A stretch of 64,000 bases of DNA, from NCBI GenBank assembly GCA_002509405.1, contig DAVO01000013.1, forward strand, positions 62,463-126,462. The letters are read 5' to 3'. Under the pieces are notes generated by a model that was not told the DNA's origin, made no database searches, and saw only the letters and a list, made by a program, of their open reading frames with translations. The translations under genes and the position numbers were made by a program. Shown here piece after piece: positions 7,319-16,184 of the stretch; position 1 is the first letter of the stretch; each line of letters begins with the position of its first letter. Source of the stretch: Methanomassiliicoccaceae archaeon UBA72. Lineage in GTDB: Archaea > Thermoplasmatota > Thermoplasmata > Methanomassiliicoccales > Methanomethylophilaceae.

Positions 7319-8065
7319 TCAAAGCGATTTGTAGTCGAGAACGAACCTGAAATAGTTGTTCTCCGAACCAAACACCTCGCTGGACGAGAGTTCGAAGGGC
7401 TTTCCGAAGACGAGCTCCAGAGCTTTGGAGAAGTATCCTACAGGATATCTCCCCATGGTCTCGGCGGCCCCCTTGCTCAGTTTGAATTCGCAATCGACGA
7501 TTATGGTCAGAGGATTGAATGAATAGATTGTAACCTTGCCCATATTCGCGAACGAGTAGTATTTTCTGATCTGGTCTACCACGTCTTCTATCGGCCCTTT
7601 CTGTATTTTGCCACTGATGGCCTGGGCATGTATGCTGCCGATTATCTCTGTGAGGGGACCGACAGAAAGACCTCTGCTGTCCATGATCGTATAGAGGAAA
7701 TAGATCATGTAGTTGCTTATCTGATCAGGATCGTCGACCATGTCGGCGAAGATCTCCCTGGCCTTTTCAAAGGATCCCGAGTCGGGAGTTTTCGTCTCGG
7801 CGACTCGCAAAGACGATATTGAATAAATCTTCCTTCGATTGTCTTCCGGGTCTTCCCGGGACATTATAACACCGTCTTTGACCATGCTCTCCAGATGTAC
7901 GGACAGGGTGGACTGCGCCTTTCCTGTGAGATCCACCAGTTCGGTGAGAGAAAGATTCCTCTTTGAGAGCTCGTCCAGAATCCTTACCCTCACTCCATTG
8001 GTGATGATGACGATCCCATTGTCGGTGTTGTAAAGAACAAAATTCTCAGGTGCAACATCGCCCAT
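7319..8065 (-). CDS. Winged-helix transcription regulator with C-terminal ligand-type domain
   Basis: Residues about 15-75 form an ArsR-type winged helix: TNGVRVRILDELSKRNLSLT, then LVDLTGKAQSTLSVHLESM as helix-turn-helix, then DGVIMSREDPEDNRRKIYSI as the wing. The rest (about 165 residues) resembles the V4R-like or methyltransferase-regulator C-terminal domains found with archaeal winged helices, but I cannot assign it with certainty. It converges on arfC and is divergent from mtnA across about 107 bases of AT-rich DNA. It could therefore control mtnA or itself. The effector is unknown. Confidence 0.65.
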   Translation of the reverse strand: MGDVAPENFVLYNTDNGIVIITNGVRVRILDELSKRNLSLTELVDLTGKAQSTLSVHLESMVKDGVIMSREDPEDNRRKIYSISSLRVAETKTPDSGSFEKAREIFADMVDDPDQISNYMIYFLYTIMDSRGLSVGPLTEIIGSIHAQAISGKIQKGPIEDVVDQIRKYYSFANMGKVTIYSFNPLTIIVDCEFKLSKGAAETMGRYPVGYFSKALELVFGKPFELSSSEVFGSENNYFRFVLDYKSL

Positions 8066-8172
8066 AGCCTCGGTATGATATTATGATGTAATAATAGGTT
8101 TCCAGCTTGCTTCTGGAATTCTGATGCTAGCAATTGATTTAACGTAGTCCGAGCATGTGGCGATGTGGTATA

Positions 8173-9171
8173 ATGAAGGTCAGATGCAGTTCCGAAAAAA
8201 GTGATGTCCGCGCAGTCTGGTTCGAAGACGGGGATGTAAGGATGATAGATCAAAGGAAACTTCCGAGAAACCTTGAATTCGTATCCTTTGACAATTACGC
8301 AGATGTTGCAGAGGCGATAAGGAACATGACCGTCAGGGGGGCGCCGTCGATAGGAGCCTCGGCAGCCTATGCCATGTGCCTGGCATCGCTGAGGGGAGCG
8401 GACCTGAAACAAGCTGCTGAAGAGATAAAATCTGCAAGGCCCACCGCCAACGACCTATTCTACGCCGTGGACTGGATGTACGGTTCGCTCATCGATGGAA
8501 AAGACCCTGTCAAGGCCGCCGACGCATATGCGCAATCGATGGTAGACAAATGTACTGCAATAGGAAAGTATGGCGAGCCACTTATCAGGAACGGGGCTAA
8601 GATCATGACGCACTGCAACGCCGGGGCTCTTGCCACCGTGGATGTAGGCACCGCTCTGGCCCCGATGAGGGCCGCCCGCGATGCCGGAAAAGATTTCTTC
8701 GTTTATGTATCGGAGACCCGCCCGCGCCTTCAGGGCATGCAGCTCACGTCATGGGAGCTCGTCCAGGAGGGGATCGGACATTCGATCATTCCCGACGGTG
8801 CCTCGGCCCATTATATGTCAAAAGGAGTGGACCTGATCATAACCGGGGCCGACCGGATAGCCGCGAACGGAGACTTTGCGAACAAGATAGGAACTTTGGA
8901 CAAAGCCATCGTCGCAAAACACTACGGAATACCTTTCTATGTGGCCGCCCCCGTTTCCACGTTCGATTTCTCGACGAAGACTGGAAAAGACATCGTGATC
9001 GAAGAGAGAAGCGAAAAAGAAGTGACGGAGATCTGCGGTTGCAGGATCTCACCCGAAGGCTCGAGGGCACTAAATCCCGCATTTGATGTGACTGAAGCGG
9101 AAATGGTGACCGGGTTCATAACAGAGGAGGGGATTTTGAAGCCGGGAGAGATAAAGAAGGTGCTCAGGTGA
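8173..9171 (+). CDS. mtnA: S-methyl-5-thioribose-1-phosphate isomerase
   Basis: This is an aIF2B-related isomerase of 332 residues. It has NMTVRGAPSIGASAAY, the catalytic Cys in MTHCNAGALATVDVGTA, SETRPRLQGMQLTSWEL and the catalytic Asp in IITGADRIAANGDFANKIGT. The family converts 5-methylthioribose-1-phosphate (or 5-deoxyribose-1-phosphate) to the ribulose form. I chose the ATG giving MKVRCSSEKSD; an in-frame ATG 18 bases upstream (8155) is possible. The stop overlaps the GTG start of the next gene, a class II aldolase. Together they match the DHAP-forming salvage route for 5'-methylthioadenosine and 5'-deoxyadenosine. Confidence 0.88.
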   Translation: MKVRCSSEKSDVRAVWFEDGDVRMIDQRKLPRNLEFVSFDNYADVAEAIRNMTVRGAPSIGASAAYAMCLASLRGADLKQAAEEIKSARPTANDLFYAVDWMYGSLIDGKDPVKAADAYAQSMVDKCTAIGKYGEPLIRNGAKIMTHCNAGALATVDVGTALAPMRAARDAGKDFFVYVSETRPRLQGMQLTSWELVQEGIGHSIIPDGASAHYMSKGVDLIITGADRIAANGDFANKIGTLDKAIVAKHYGIPFYVAAPVSTFDFSTKTGKDIVIEERSEKEVTEICGCRISPEGSRALNPAFDVTEAEMVTGFITEEGILKPGEIKKVLR

Positions 9172-9773
9172 ACGAAGAATTCGGACGTGGGCTGCTCGTA
9201 AGTTTCTGCAAGATGCTCTATGAGAGACAGATTACCGTGTCTGCCGGCGGAAACATGAGCCTCATGATAGGCGACAGCGAAATACTCATCACTCCCAGCG
9301 GAAGAAACAAGGGCCTCCTGGAGCCGGAGGACCTCGTCCTCATGGGTACTGACGGTTCTGTGATTTCAGGCGGAAAGCCCTCGATAGAAAACAAGATGCA
9401 TCTGGCACTTTACAATCTCAATCCTGATACCATGTCGGTGGTCCACTGCCATCCCCTTTATTGCACGTCCATAGCTGTCAAGGGCAAGGAGCTCAAGACC
9501 GAACTGACTCCCGAGGGAGTGATCTTGTTGGGAAAGGTTCCGATGATCCCGTATTTCACCCCCGGATCGCAGGAGCTTGTAGATGCGGTGGCGGCCCATC
9601 ATGACGCCAAGGCCATGCTCATGGCACGCCACGGGGCCATAACCCAGGGAAGGACCATCGAGGAAGCCTACAACAGAATGGAAGAGCTCGAATTCCAAGC
9701 GAAATTGCAGATGATGACCGGAAGGGCCAAGGTCCTCCCGTCTTCAGAGATAGAAAAACTGTCCAGGATGTGA
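9168..9773 (+). CDS. Class II aldolase (fuculose-phosphate aldolase family)
   Basis: The 201-residue protein has the class II aldolase/adducin pattern: ISAGG-like VSAGGNMSLM, ITPSGRNKG, the metal-binding VVHCHPLYC with two His, and LMARHGAITQGRTIEEAY with a third His. The start is GTG at 9168, overlapping the mtnA stop (GTGA). Fused translation with mtnA strongly suggests it cleaves the isomerase product into DHAP and an aldehyde, as described for 5-deoxyribulose- and methylthioribulose-1-phosphate aldolases. Fuculose-1-phosphate, its family namesake, is an alternative substrate. Confidence 0.82.
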   Translation: MNEEFGRGLLVSFCKMLYERQITVSAGGNMSLMIGDSEILITPSGRNKGLLEPEDLVLMGTDGSVISGGKPSIENKMHLALYNLNPDTMSVVHCHPLYCTSIAVKGKELKTELTPEGVILLGKVPMIPYFTPGSQELVDAVAAHHDAKAMLMARHGAITQGRTIEEAYNRMEELEFQAKLQMMTGRAKVLPSSEIEKLSRM

Positions 9774-9777
9774 AAAA

Positions 9778-10863
9778 ATGGCACTGCTGGTGACAAAGTG
9801 GTTCGGCGTGTTTCTTTGCGATGAAAAGTCCAACAGGGTGATCGACAGCATACTCATGCCCAAAGACCCTGATAAAACAGCCGAAAAACTGGCACTCGTG
9901 CAGAGAGGGTCGGTACTCCAGGAGGAGAGGGACCTTGCATCGAAGGCAGGGAAGATATCGGTATCCGAGAGGAGGCAGTCCGAGCTTGGCAGGCCCGAGA
10001 TGTACGATTCTTCTTTCATAAAGCCCGAGAAGTACGGCTTCACGCCTGAGATGATGCACGAGGTGATGATACGCCTTGGAAAGCTGAGAACCTCGGAACC
10101 TGTACCCAGGGACAGGAACCTGGTGCAGGCAATAAGGTATCTGGACAGCTTATACGAAACTTCGAATCTGATCGATGAGAGACTTCATGAGTGGTACGGG
10201 ATGCATTTTCCGGAGCTTGCCGACCTTGCATCCGATAGGAAATATTCCCACCTGATAGCCAGGCACGGCGAGAGGGAAGGGATACTGGAGGAGCTGGACC
10301 TTGAATTCCAATCCATGGGGGCCGATTTCGAGTCGGCGGATATGGATGCGGTGAGAGCCCTGGCACAGAACCTTTCCGACATTTACGACGAGAAGGAGAG
10401 GACAGAGGAATACATCGAATCGATAGTGAAGATCGCTTGCCCCAACATGTGTGCCCTGCTCGGGGCCACCCTGGCCGCGAGGCTGGTTTCTCTGGCTGGC
10501 GGGTTGGAGAGGCTTTGTTCACTTCCTTCATCCACATTGCAGCTTCTTGGAGCAGAAAAGGCCATGTTCAGGCATCTGAGGTCCGGAAAACGTCCGCCGA
10601 AGCACGGCGCCATATACCAGCATCCTTCGGTGCACAGGGCACCATACTGGCAGAGGGGAAAAATAGCCAGGTCTCTTGCCGGAAAGGCTTTGACGGCGGC
10701 GAAGATCGATTACTACAAAGGAGAGTTCCGCGGAGACGTTCTGGTCGAAGAGTTCGATGCACGGGTTGAGGACATAAGGCGTAGATATCCTGAGGCTCCC
10801 AAGAAGAAGCAGGGGACGTCTGTCGGGAATAAAAGACGCAGGCCGAAGAACAGGGCTCGCTGA
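9778..10863 (+). CDS. nop5: Nop5/Nop56-Nop58 family C/D-box sRNP protein
   Basis: The 361-residue protein has the Nop domain signature from about residue 220: CPNMCALLGATLAARLVSLAGG, then LQLLGAEKAMFRHLRSGK, PPKHGAIYQHPSVHRAP and GKIARSLAGKALTAAKIDYY. A central coiled coil precedes it, and the C-terminus is a basic tail (KKKQG...KRRRPKNRAR). Nop5 bridges L7Ae-bound C/D guide RNAs and fibrillarin for 2'-O-methylation. It is five bases after the aldolase gene. Fibrillarin, often its neighbour in archaea, is not in this window. Confidence 0.9.
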   Translation: MALLVTKWFGVFLCDEKSNRVIDSILMPKDPDKTAEKLALVQRGSVLQEERDLASKAGKISVSERRQSELGRPEMYDSSFIKPEKYGFTPEMMHEVMIRLGKLRTSEPVPRDRNLVQAIRYLDSLYETSNLIDERLHEWYGMHFPELADLASDRKYSHLIARHGEREGILEELDLEFQSMGADFESADMDAVRALAQNLSDIYDEKERTEEYIESIVKIACPNMCALLGATLAARLVSLAGGLERLCSLPSSTLQLLGAEKAMFRHLRSGKRPPKHGAIYQHPSVHRAPYWQRGKIARSLAGKALTAAKIDYYKGEFRGDVLVEEFDARVEDIRRRYPEAPKKKQGTSVGNKRRRPKNRAR

Positions 10864-10867
10864 AAAA

Positions 10868-12121
10868 TCATACTCTTACGATGCTCATGCCCAGGTCGTT
10901 CATCTGATCTATGAATCCCGGATAAGACACGGCCTCGCATCCTGTGTCTTCCATGCGGACGGGCCCTTTGCAGATGATCGAAGCCACTGCTGCGGACATC
11001 ATTATCCTGTGATCGTCCAAATGGTCGACGGTCCCCCCTTCGAGGATTTCCTTTCCTTTTATTATGCACCCGTCGTCAGTCTCTTCGGCGTCTGCACCGA
11101 GGGACCTCAGCATCTTTACCGTGGAAACGATGCGGTCGCTCTCCTTGAACCTCAGCTGGGGCGCCCCGTAAAGCCTGCTGGTGCCTTTGGCTGTGCTTAG
11201 GAGGACTGCAACAATAGGAAAAAGGTCAGGTGTGGAACCCATATCGATGTCGGCCGCTTCCAGCCTGTTTTTACTGATGGTCACCGAGCCGTCCCCGATC
11301 GATACGCCCGCTCCCGCTTCTCTGAGAATATCTACGATCCTCTTGTCTCCCTGGGGATCTTCCATTTCCATGCCCGAGGCCTTCACCTTTCCTCCCAGAG
11401 CGCCGGCGACCAACGGGAAGGCAGCAGAAGAGAAATCTGCTGGCACTTTGTAATCTTTGGGAAAGTAACCTCCAACGCCGATATGTATTGATTTTTTAGA
11501 AACATCGACCTCGGCACCGAAATGCCTCATCATCGATTCCGTGATCATGACATAGGGTGCGGAAACCAGCTCGTTCCTGATCTCTATGTCCGTATCCTTC
11601 TCCAGCATAGGAGATGCCATCATCAGCGAAGATACGAACTGGGAGCTGATACTGCCCTCTATCCTCACGTTTCCTCCCCTGTTCGGCCCCTTTATTGTCA
11701 CCGGCGGGAGGCCGTTGTTGGACGTGCATGAAACGCCTAGGGACGCCAGGGCGTCGAGAAGCGGGCCCATCGGCCTCTTCCTGATGGACTCGTCACCGGT
11801 TATTGTGACCGGAGAGTCGAATATGGAAGCGATCCCTGAGAATATTCGCATAGTGGTGCCGGAATTGGCGACGTCTACAGTCTCTGTAGGGGCATGCAGA
11901 CGCCCTCCATTAACCATGACCTTGCCATTAACGTCCTCGGCGGATGCACCGATTGAACGTATCGCCCTCAGCGTGGCTCTTGTATCGTCAGATAGCAAGG
12001 GATTTGATACCGTACTATGGCCGTTCGCCAGCGCGGCCATGAAAAATGCCCTGTGAGTATGGCTCTTGGAAGGTGGCGGCGAAACTTCGCCCTGGACGGA
12101 TCCGCCTCTGAACTCCAGCAC
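10868..12121 (-). CDS. aroA: 3-phosphoshikimate 1-carboxyvinyltransferase (EPSP synthase)
   Basis: This 417-residue protein has the EPSP synthase signatures PPPSKSHTHRAFFMAAL at the N-terminus, VANSGTTMRIFSGIAS near residue 84 and LRFKESDRIVSTVKMLRSLGAD near 330. Normal length. It makes 5-enolpyruvylshikimate-3-phosphate from shikimate-3-phosphate and PEP. It follows the ADTH synthase gene on the minus strand by 16 bases, forming an aromatic amino acid operon. It converges on nop5 with about 4 bases between the ends. Confidence 0.94.
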   Translation of the reverse strand: MLEFRGGSVQGEVSPPPSKSHTHRAFFMAALANGHSTVSNPLLSDDTRATLRAIRSIGASAEDVNGKVMVNGGRLHAPTETVDVANSGTTMRIFSGIASIFDSPVTITGDESIRKRPMGPLLDALASLGVSCTSNNGLPPVTIKGPNRGGNVRIEGSISSQFVSSLMMASPMLEKDTDIEIRNELVSAPYVMITESMMRHFGAEVDVSKKSIHIGVGGYFPKDYKVPADFSSAAFPLVAGALGGKVKASGMEMEDPQGDKRIVDILREAGAGVSIGDGSVTISKNRLEAADIDMGSTPDLFPIVAVLLSTAKGTSRLYGAPQLRFKESDRIVSTVKMLRSLGADAEETDDGCIIKGKEILEGGTVDHLDDHRIMMSAAVASIICKGPVRMEDTGCEAVSYPGFIDQMNDLGMSIVRV

Positions 12122-12137
12122 CCGATCACCGACCTTG

Positions 12138-12938
12138 TCAGGACTTCCTGATGTTCTTCATGGCCTCTTCTACGGTGGCACCTCTGAGCACAATGTCTGA
12201 AATTGCGCGGGTTATCCCTTCCACATCCTTATGTTGGAATATGTTGCGCCCGATGGATACGCCGCGGCCTCCTGCTTCAAGCGAGTCTTTTACCATCGTG
12301 AGCATGTCGTAGTCGGATGCCATCTTCGGACCGCCGGCTATGACCACAGGCGCAAGTGTGCCTCTCACTATCTCCCTGAAGGAGTCGACGTCTCCGGTGT
12401 AGCTGCATTTGACTATGTCCGCTCCGAGCTCTGTCGCGACTCTTGCACCGTGGGCCACGTATTCGGGATCGTATGAATTCTTGATCTTCGGCCCGCGCGG
12501 ATAGGCCATCACCAGCAGGGGCATCCCCCATTCCTCGCACTCCCTCGAAAGGTTGCCGAGGTCTCTGAGCATCTCCGGTTCCGTCTCCGCCCCCAGGTTG
12601 ATGTGCATCGATACCGCGTCAGCTCCCATCTTAAGGGCCTCCGAGACCGTGGCCACCAGGACCTTGCTGTTGTTCGTGTCGCCCATGTCCGTGGAAGCAG
12701 AAAGATGCAGAATCAAACCAATGTCGGAACCGCTCGCACGGTGGCTAAAACGGATCAGGCCCTTATGCATGAGAACTGCTGTGGCTCCCCCGTTTGCCAC
12801 GGCATCTACGGTTTCCTTCATATCGTAGAGGCCTTCTGTGGGTCCGATGGATATTCCGTGGTCCATCGGGACGATCACGCAGTTCCCGGTCTTCCTGTCC
12901 ATTATCCTTTCCATTCTTACATTCTTTCCGAACATCAT
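12138..12938 (-). CDS. 2-amino-3,7-dideoxy-D-threo-hept-6-ulosonate synthase
   Basis: The 266-residue class I aldolase-like protein has [53 protein letters not shown] with the Schiff-base Lys, and [16 protein letters not shown]. These fit the archaeal fructose-bisphosphate-aldolase/ADTH synthase group. Location beside DHQ synthase II, AroD-AroE and EPSP synthase favours the ADTH synthase role, which opens the archaeal DAHP-independent route to dehydroquinate. Two adjacent ATG codons occur at the start. A minus-strand TATA-like CTTTAATACC lies about 35 bases upstream. Confidence 0.85.
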   Translation of the reverse strand: MMFGKNVRMERIMDRKTGNCVIVPMDHGISIGPTEGLYDMKETVDAVANGGATAVLMHKGLIRFSHRASGSDIGLILHLSASTDMGDTNNSKVLVATVSEALKMGADAVSMHINLGAETEPEMLRDLGNLSRECEEWGMPLLVMAYPRGPKIKNSYDPEYVAHGARVATELGADIVKCSYTGDVDSFREIVRGTLAPVVIAGGPKMASDYDMLTMVKDSLEAGGRGVSIGRNIFQHKDVEGITRAISDIVLRGATVEEAMKNIRKS

Positions 12939-13050
12939 GGTAAACCGCGCCTGTCAATTATCCGATGTGGTATTAAAGTTTCCTGAAGGTACACATTACT
13001 TATGATAACGGCCTTTCGTATGTGCCAGAGAAATAATTTTTGAATCTGTC

Positions 13051-14364
13051 TCAAGAGCGTATCTCTGCCATCATTACGTCGAACATGCCGCTTATTCCGG
13101 TCCATAGCTCGAAAGCACGTGCGCCCTGCATAGCCAGCATATCTTCCCCCCTGGCGATTCTGCATCCTTTCGACGTTGCCTCCCTGATCAGTTCCGTTTC
13201 GGCCCCGTAAACCATGTCCAGGACCGTATGCTCGCCCCTCAGAGCTCTTATGTCCGCCGGATAATCTCCTTCCCCATACATCCCTATCGGAGTGCTGTTG
13301 ACCAGAATGTCATGTTTGGAAAGGTCGGCGAGACCATTTCCGATGGATTCAATTCCGAATTCCGATGACAGCCTCGATACTGTAAGGCTGTTTCTGCCGG
13401 TTATGGAGACTTCGGCACCGTTCCTCATCGATGCTATTATGCATGCTCTTGCCGCCCCTCCTGAACCCATTACAAGAACCCTTTTTCCTTTCATCTGGCA
13501 CTTTATATTCTTAAAAGCGGCCTCGATTCCGTGGATGTCGGTATTGTATCCCTTCAGCCTTCCCGATTCGTTAACTATCGTGTTGACCGCGCCGGCTTTC
13601 TCGGCATCGGCGTCCAAGACGTCCAGGTGACCTAGGATTGATTCCTTGTAAGGTATCGTGACATTAATACCGCGGACGTCGTAACCCCTTATGCAGTCCT
13701 CTATGCGAGCAAGTGACGGGGAACGGAAAATCAGATATTTTCCATTGACGCCGCTCGCGGCATAGGCCGCCGCGTGCATCGCCGGCGACCTGGAATGCTC
13801 CAGGGGGTCGCCTACTATGCCGGTGATCATGCATTCATCCCCCAGTTTCCTCATCTCTCTAAGGCTCAGCTGTCCCGGGGCGGTAGGTTCGCTGACATAC
13901 GCGAAAGTGAAGCTGTTGCCCATTATCCTCTGCCTTATCCTGGTCACTGTCCCAAGGGCTCCCATCCCTAAGATGACGTGTTCTTTTTTCGTGTCCCTGG
14001 ATGCTTCCAGAAGATGTGCCAGATCTTCAAAGTTCCTTACCATGTAGGCTCCCTTCGAAATATCAGACGACATGGCATTAAGAGTTCTGGATATCGTTTG
14101 ACCGGATGGCGTTTTGTCGTAGTCGTGTACCGAACATATGGTCCTGAACGGTACGTCATGGAGCTTTTCGGTACCGGCATCTATTATGCCGCTGAAGCCT
14201 TCCGGCAGCAGAGATGCATCGAAACCGTCTCTGAACGTAACCACCGTCTCCATGCCCTTGGTATCGGGGACAGAGCCCAAGATGTCGGTCCTCACCTCCA
14301 CCATGTCGGCCCCGAGGGCCTCTTGCATGTCAGACGGCCTGCCCAGTGAGGCGCAGATCTTCAT
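13051..14364 (-). CDS. AroD-AroE fusion (3-dehydroquinate dehydratase/shikimate dehydrogenase)
   Basis: Residues 1 to about 175 resemble type I dehydroquinate dehydratase: ADMVEVRTDIL, catalytic-type His80 in CSVHDYDKTP, and a TAPGQLS loop at 161-167. The Schiff-base Lys segment is changed: it reads AYMVRNFEDL with Arg110, and several residues are missing compared with the usual VKIAxMPxxxED. Residues about 180-437 are a normal shikimate dehydrogenase: GDPLEHSRSPAMHAAAY, VTIPYKESI, YNTDIHGI, a GSGGAAR nucleotide loop and STPIGMYG. It starts one base after the DHQ synthase II stop. The AroE half looks functional; the AroD half is doubtful. Confidence 0.85.
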   Translation of the reverse strand: MKICASLGRPSDMQEALGADMVEVRTDILGSVPDTKGMETVVTFRDGFDASLLPEGFSGIIDAGTEKLHDVPFRTICSVHDYDKTPSGQTISRTLNAMSSDISKGAYMVRNFEDLAHLLEASRDTKKEHVILGMGALGTVTRIRQRIMGNSFTFAYVSEPTAPGQLSLREMRKLGDECMITGIVGDPLEHSRSPAMHAAAYAASGVNGKYLIFRSPSLARIEDCIRGYDVRGINVTIPYKESILGHLDVLDADAEKAGAVNTIVNESGRLKGYNTDIHGIEAAFKNIKCQMKGKRVLVMGSGGAARACIIASMRNGAEVSITGRNSLTVSRLSSEFGIESIGNGLADLSKHDILVNSTPIGMYGEGDYPADIRALRGEHTVLDMVYGAETELIREATSKGCRIARGEDMLAMQGARAFELWTGISGMFDVMMAEIRS

Positions 14365-14365
14365 C

Positions 14366-15364
14366 TCAGACTTCCCTCAGGGTCTCCTCGATCTTCATTC
14401 CGAAGTGGCGTCCTCCGCTCTCGATCTTCGCGAGCACCCTGTCTCCCGGCTTGATGTCCGTCACCGATATTGCTCCATCTGAAGATACGAGCTTGACCGT
14501 TTCCGCATTCTGCAATATAGTTGTGAAACGCCTGCCCCCGTCCGCGGCCTCGACCAGTACCATCGGCCTAACTTCGATTTTGCACCTGCCGACTGAGGTG
14601 ATGCGTGTTCTGCCGTCCCTGTTAACTATGGCCACGGGCTCTCCGGACTTCAGCTCGCCCAGGTATCTGGTCTTCCCTTCAGGGGCCATTACGTACGCGT
14701 GGACCGCGCCCGCGTTTACCCTGAAAGGTCTGGATGCTACATATCCGCTGTCCTCGCTTTCCGACTGGACCAGGAAAAGGCAGTTGGCCTGCGATCCTAT
14801 GAGCATTCCCTCTCCGGGCACCATTATGCTTACGGTGTCTACGCAGACACGGTCGCCCATCTCTATGTTTTTGACTCCGACCACCTCGACTTCCTTGAGC
14901 TCTACGTCGGAAGAACTCGAAAGCACGTCTGCGAACGACCTCAGCTTGTCGGGGTCTGATACTGTAACCGCTATGCCGTCGACGCCTTTCTCCATGGTTT
15001 TAAGGTAAAGCTTGGCATTCTCCACGTCCGAAGCGGACGCGAAGACCCTGGTTCCCGTGCCGGAAAACTTGGCGATGAGATTCTCGAGAGGAATTATCGT
15101 CCAGTCGGATGATGAGAGGATTACCACCGAACATTTTCCCGCCAATGCCATCGCCCTCTCTTGGTCCTTCGGTGAACCAATCTCGACTATCTTCACATCT
15201 TCGCCGGCCGTTATCAGCTTGATCTTGCCCAACGATGAGAAATCGAGGTCCTCCTTTCTGACGACTGCTGCGGTTATCCCCGATTCGATCGCACTGATGA
15301 GCATCTCCTTCCTGTCCTCCTTGGACTCAGGAACGTCCGCCCTTACCCAGATCTCTTTCTCCAT
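14366..15364 (-). CDS. 3-dehydroquinate synthase II (archaeal type)
   Basis: This 332-residue protein matches the archaeal AroB' family: MEKEIWVRADV start, GVDGIAVTVSDPDKLRSF near residue 128, VPGEGMLIGSQANCLFLVQSE-type core, then RPFRVNAGAVHAYVMAP and RTRITSVGRCKIEVRPM. It oxidatively deaminates and cyclises ADTH to 3-dehydroquinate with NAD. GGGGAGG lies just upstream of the ATG as a ribosome binding site. It is the first gene of the minus-strand aromatic run and is followed directly by the AroD-AroE fusion. Confidence 0.9.
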   Translation of the reverse strand: MEKEIWVRADVPESKEDRKEMLISAIESGITAAVVRKEDLDFSSLGKIKLITAGEDVKIVEIGSPKDQERAMALAGKCSVVILSSSDWTIIPLENLIAKFSGTGTRVFASASDVENAKLYLKTMEKGVDGIAVTVSDPDKLRSFADVLSSSSDVELKEVEVVGVKNIEMGDRVCVDTVSIMVPGEGMLIGSQANCLFLVQSESEDSGYVASRPFRVNAGAVHAYVMAPEGKTRYLGELKSGEPVAIVNRDGRTRITSVGRCKIEVRPMVLVEAADGGRRFTTILQNAETVKLVSSDGAISVTDIKPGDRVLAKIESGGRHFGMKIEETLREV

Positions 15365-15441
15365 TTGATTTTCCTCCCCTGTGTCCGCGCATTCAATCGC
15401 TTACCGGCCTGGAACCATGTCAGCACGCGTTAAAAAACTTA

Positions 15442-16002
15442 TCAGCACTTGACGGCTTCCAGAAGCGCGAAGTCGGTCCAGTTATCGGGATCGTCCTCTA
15501 CGTTTTCTTTCAGGAGCACGAGCCCGTAATGGAGGCCTGCTGCCATTCCGCATATAACCGCGGTGTCTTCGGGCAGCCTGCCGTCCGATAGCATCTCCGC
15601 CGCCAGCGCAGTGTCTTCAACCTCCAGCCTGCCGGCGCCGGGGAACAGCTGGCTGACATTGCGGTACGTCTGGCCCAGGGCCTGCACATGAGAAGCCACT
15701 GCAGAGATCCTTGCTTCCTTTCTCCTGACGAAAACACAGTGGTGGATCGGCATGCTGAACTCTTCGATGATCCGCAGTTCTCCCAACTTCATCGCCTTCT
15801 CCGTCTCCAATACCGGTCCTGCGACCATGTTTCTGACCGCGACCACCCCGTAGTCCACACTCCCCGAAATGAGGGCCTTTACCACTCCCTCCGAACTGAC
15901 CAACGGTACCAGTTCGGCCTCGATGTTCCCCTTATTCGCTATGACCCGGGCTGCTTTTTCCGAATTGGATAACGGTATGCCCATGTATCCTATCTTCTTC
16001 AT
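15442..16002 (-). CDS. Prephenate dehydratase-like protein lacking ACT domain
   Basis: The 186-residue protein has the prephenate dehydratase layout in divergent form: IGYMGIPLSNSEKAA for the N-terminal loop, DYGVVAVRNMVAGPV, HHCVFVRRKE, VASHVQALGQTYRN, and DTALAAEML. At the end the family's TRF motif reads Thr176-Asp177-Phe178 within DNWTDFALL. The C-terminal ACT regulatory domain is absent; the protein stops eight residues after the motif. Context next to the shikimate genes supports an aromatic pathway role. The Arg to Asp change makes catalysis uncertain, and it may act on another substrate. Confidence 0.68.
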   Translation of the reverse strand: MKKIGYMGIPLSNSEKAARVIANKGNIEAELVPLVSSEGVVKALISGSVDYGVVAVRNMVAGPVLETEKAMKLGELRIIEEFSMPIHHCVFVRRKEARISAVASHVQALGQTYRNVSQLFPGAGRLEVEDTALAAEMLSDGRLPEDTAVICGMAAGLHYGLVLLKENVEDDPDNWTDFALLEAVKC

Positions 16003-16184
16003 CGACCCCGAGATAAAGATGATGGATTAAAACTTGACCTATTGCCGCTCTTCTTGAAAAGTATATTAAATTGAAAGGTTGTCGGGGGGTCCAGTACTAT
16101 GCAGTCTGTCGACACCCTGTTCTACGTCCTCCCTTGCCGGAGAGAGATAGATTGGCGGCCGACCGGCTGACTGGAGGAATTTCA

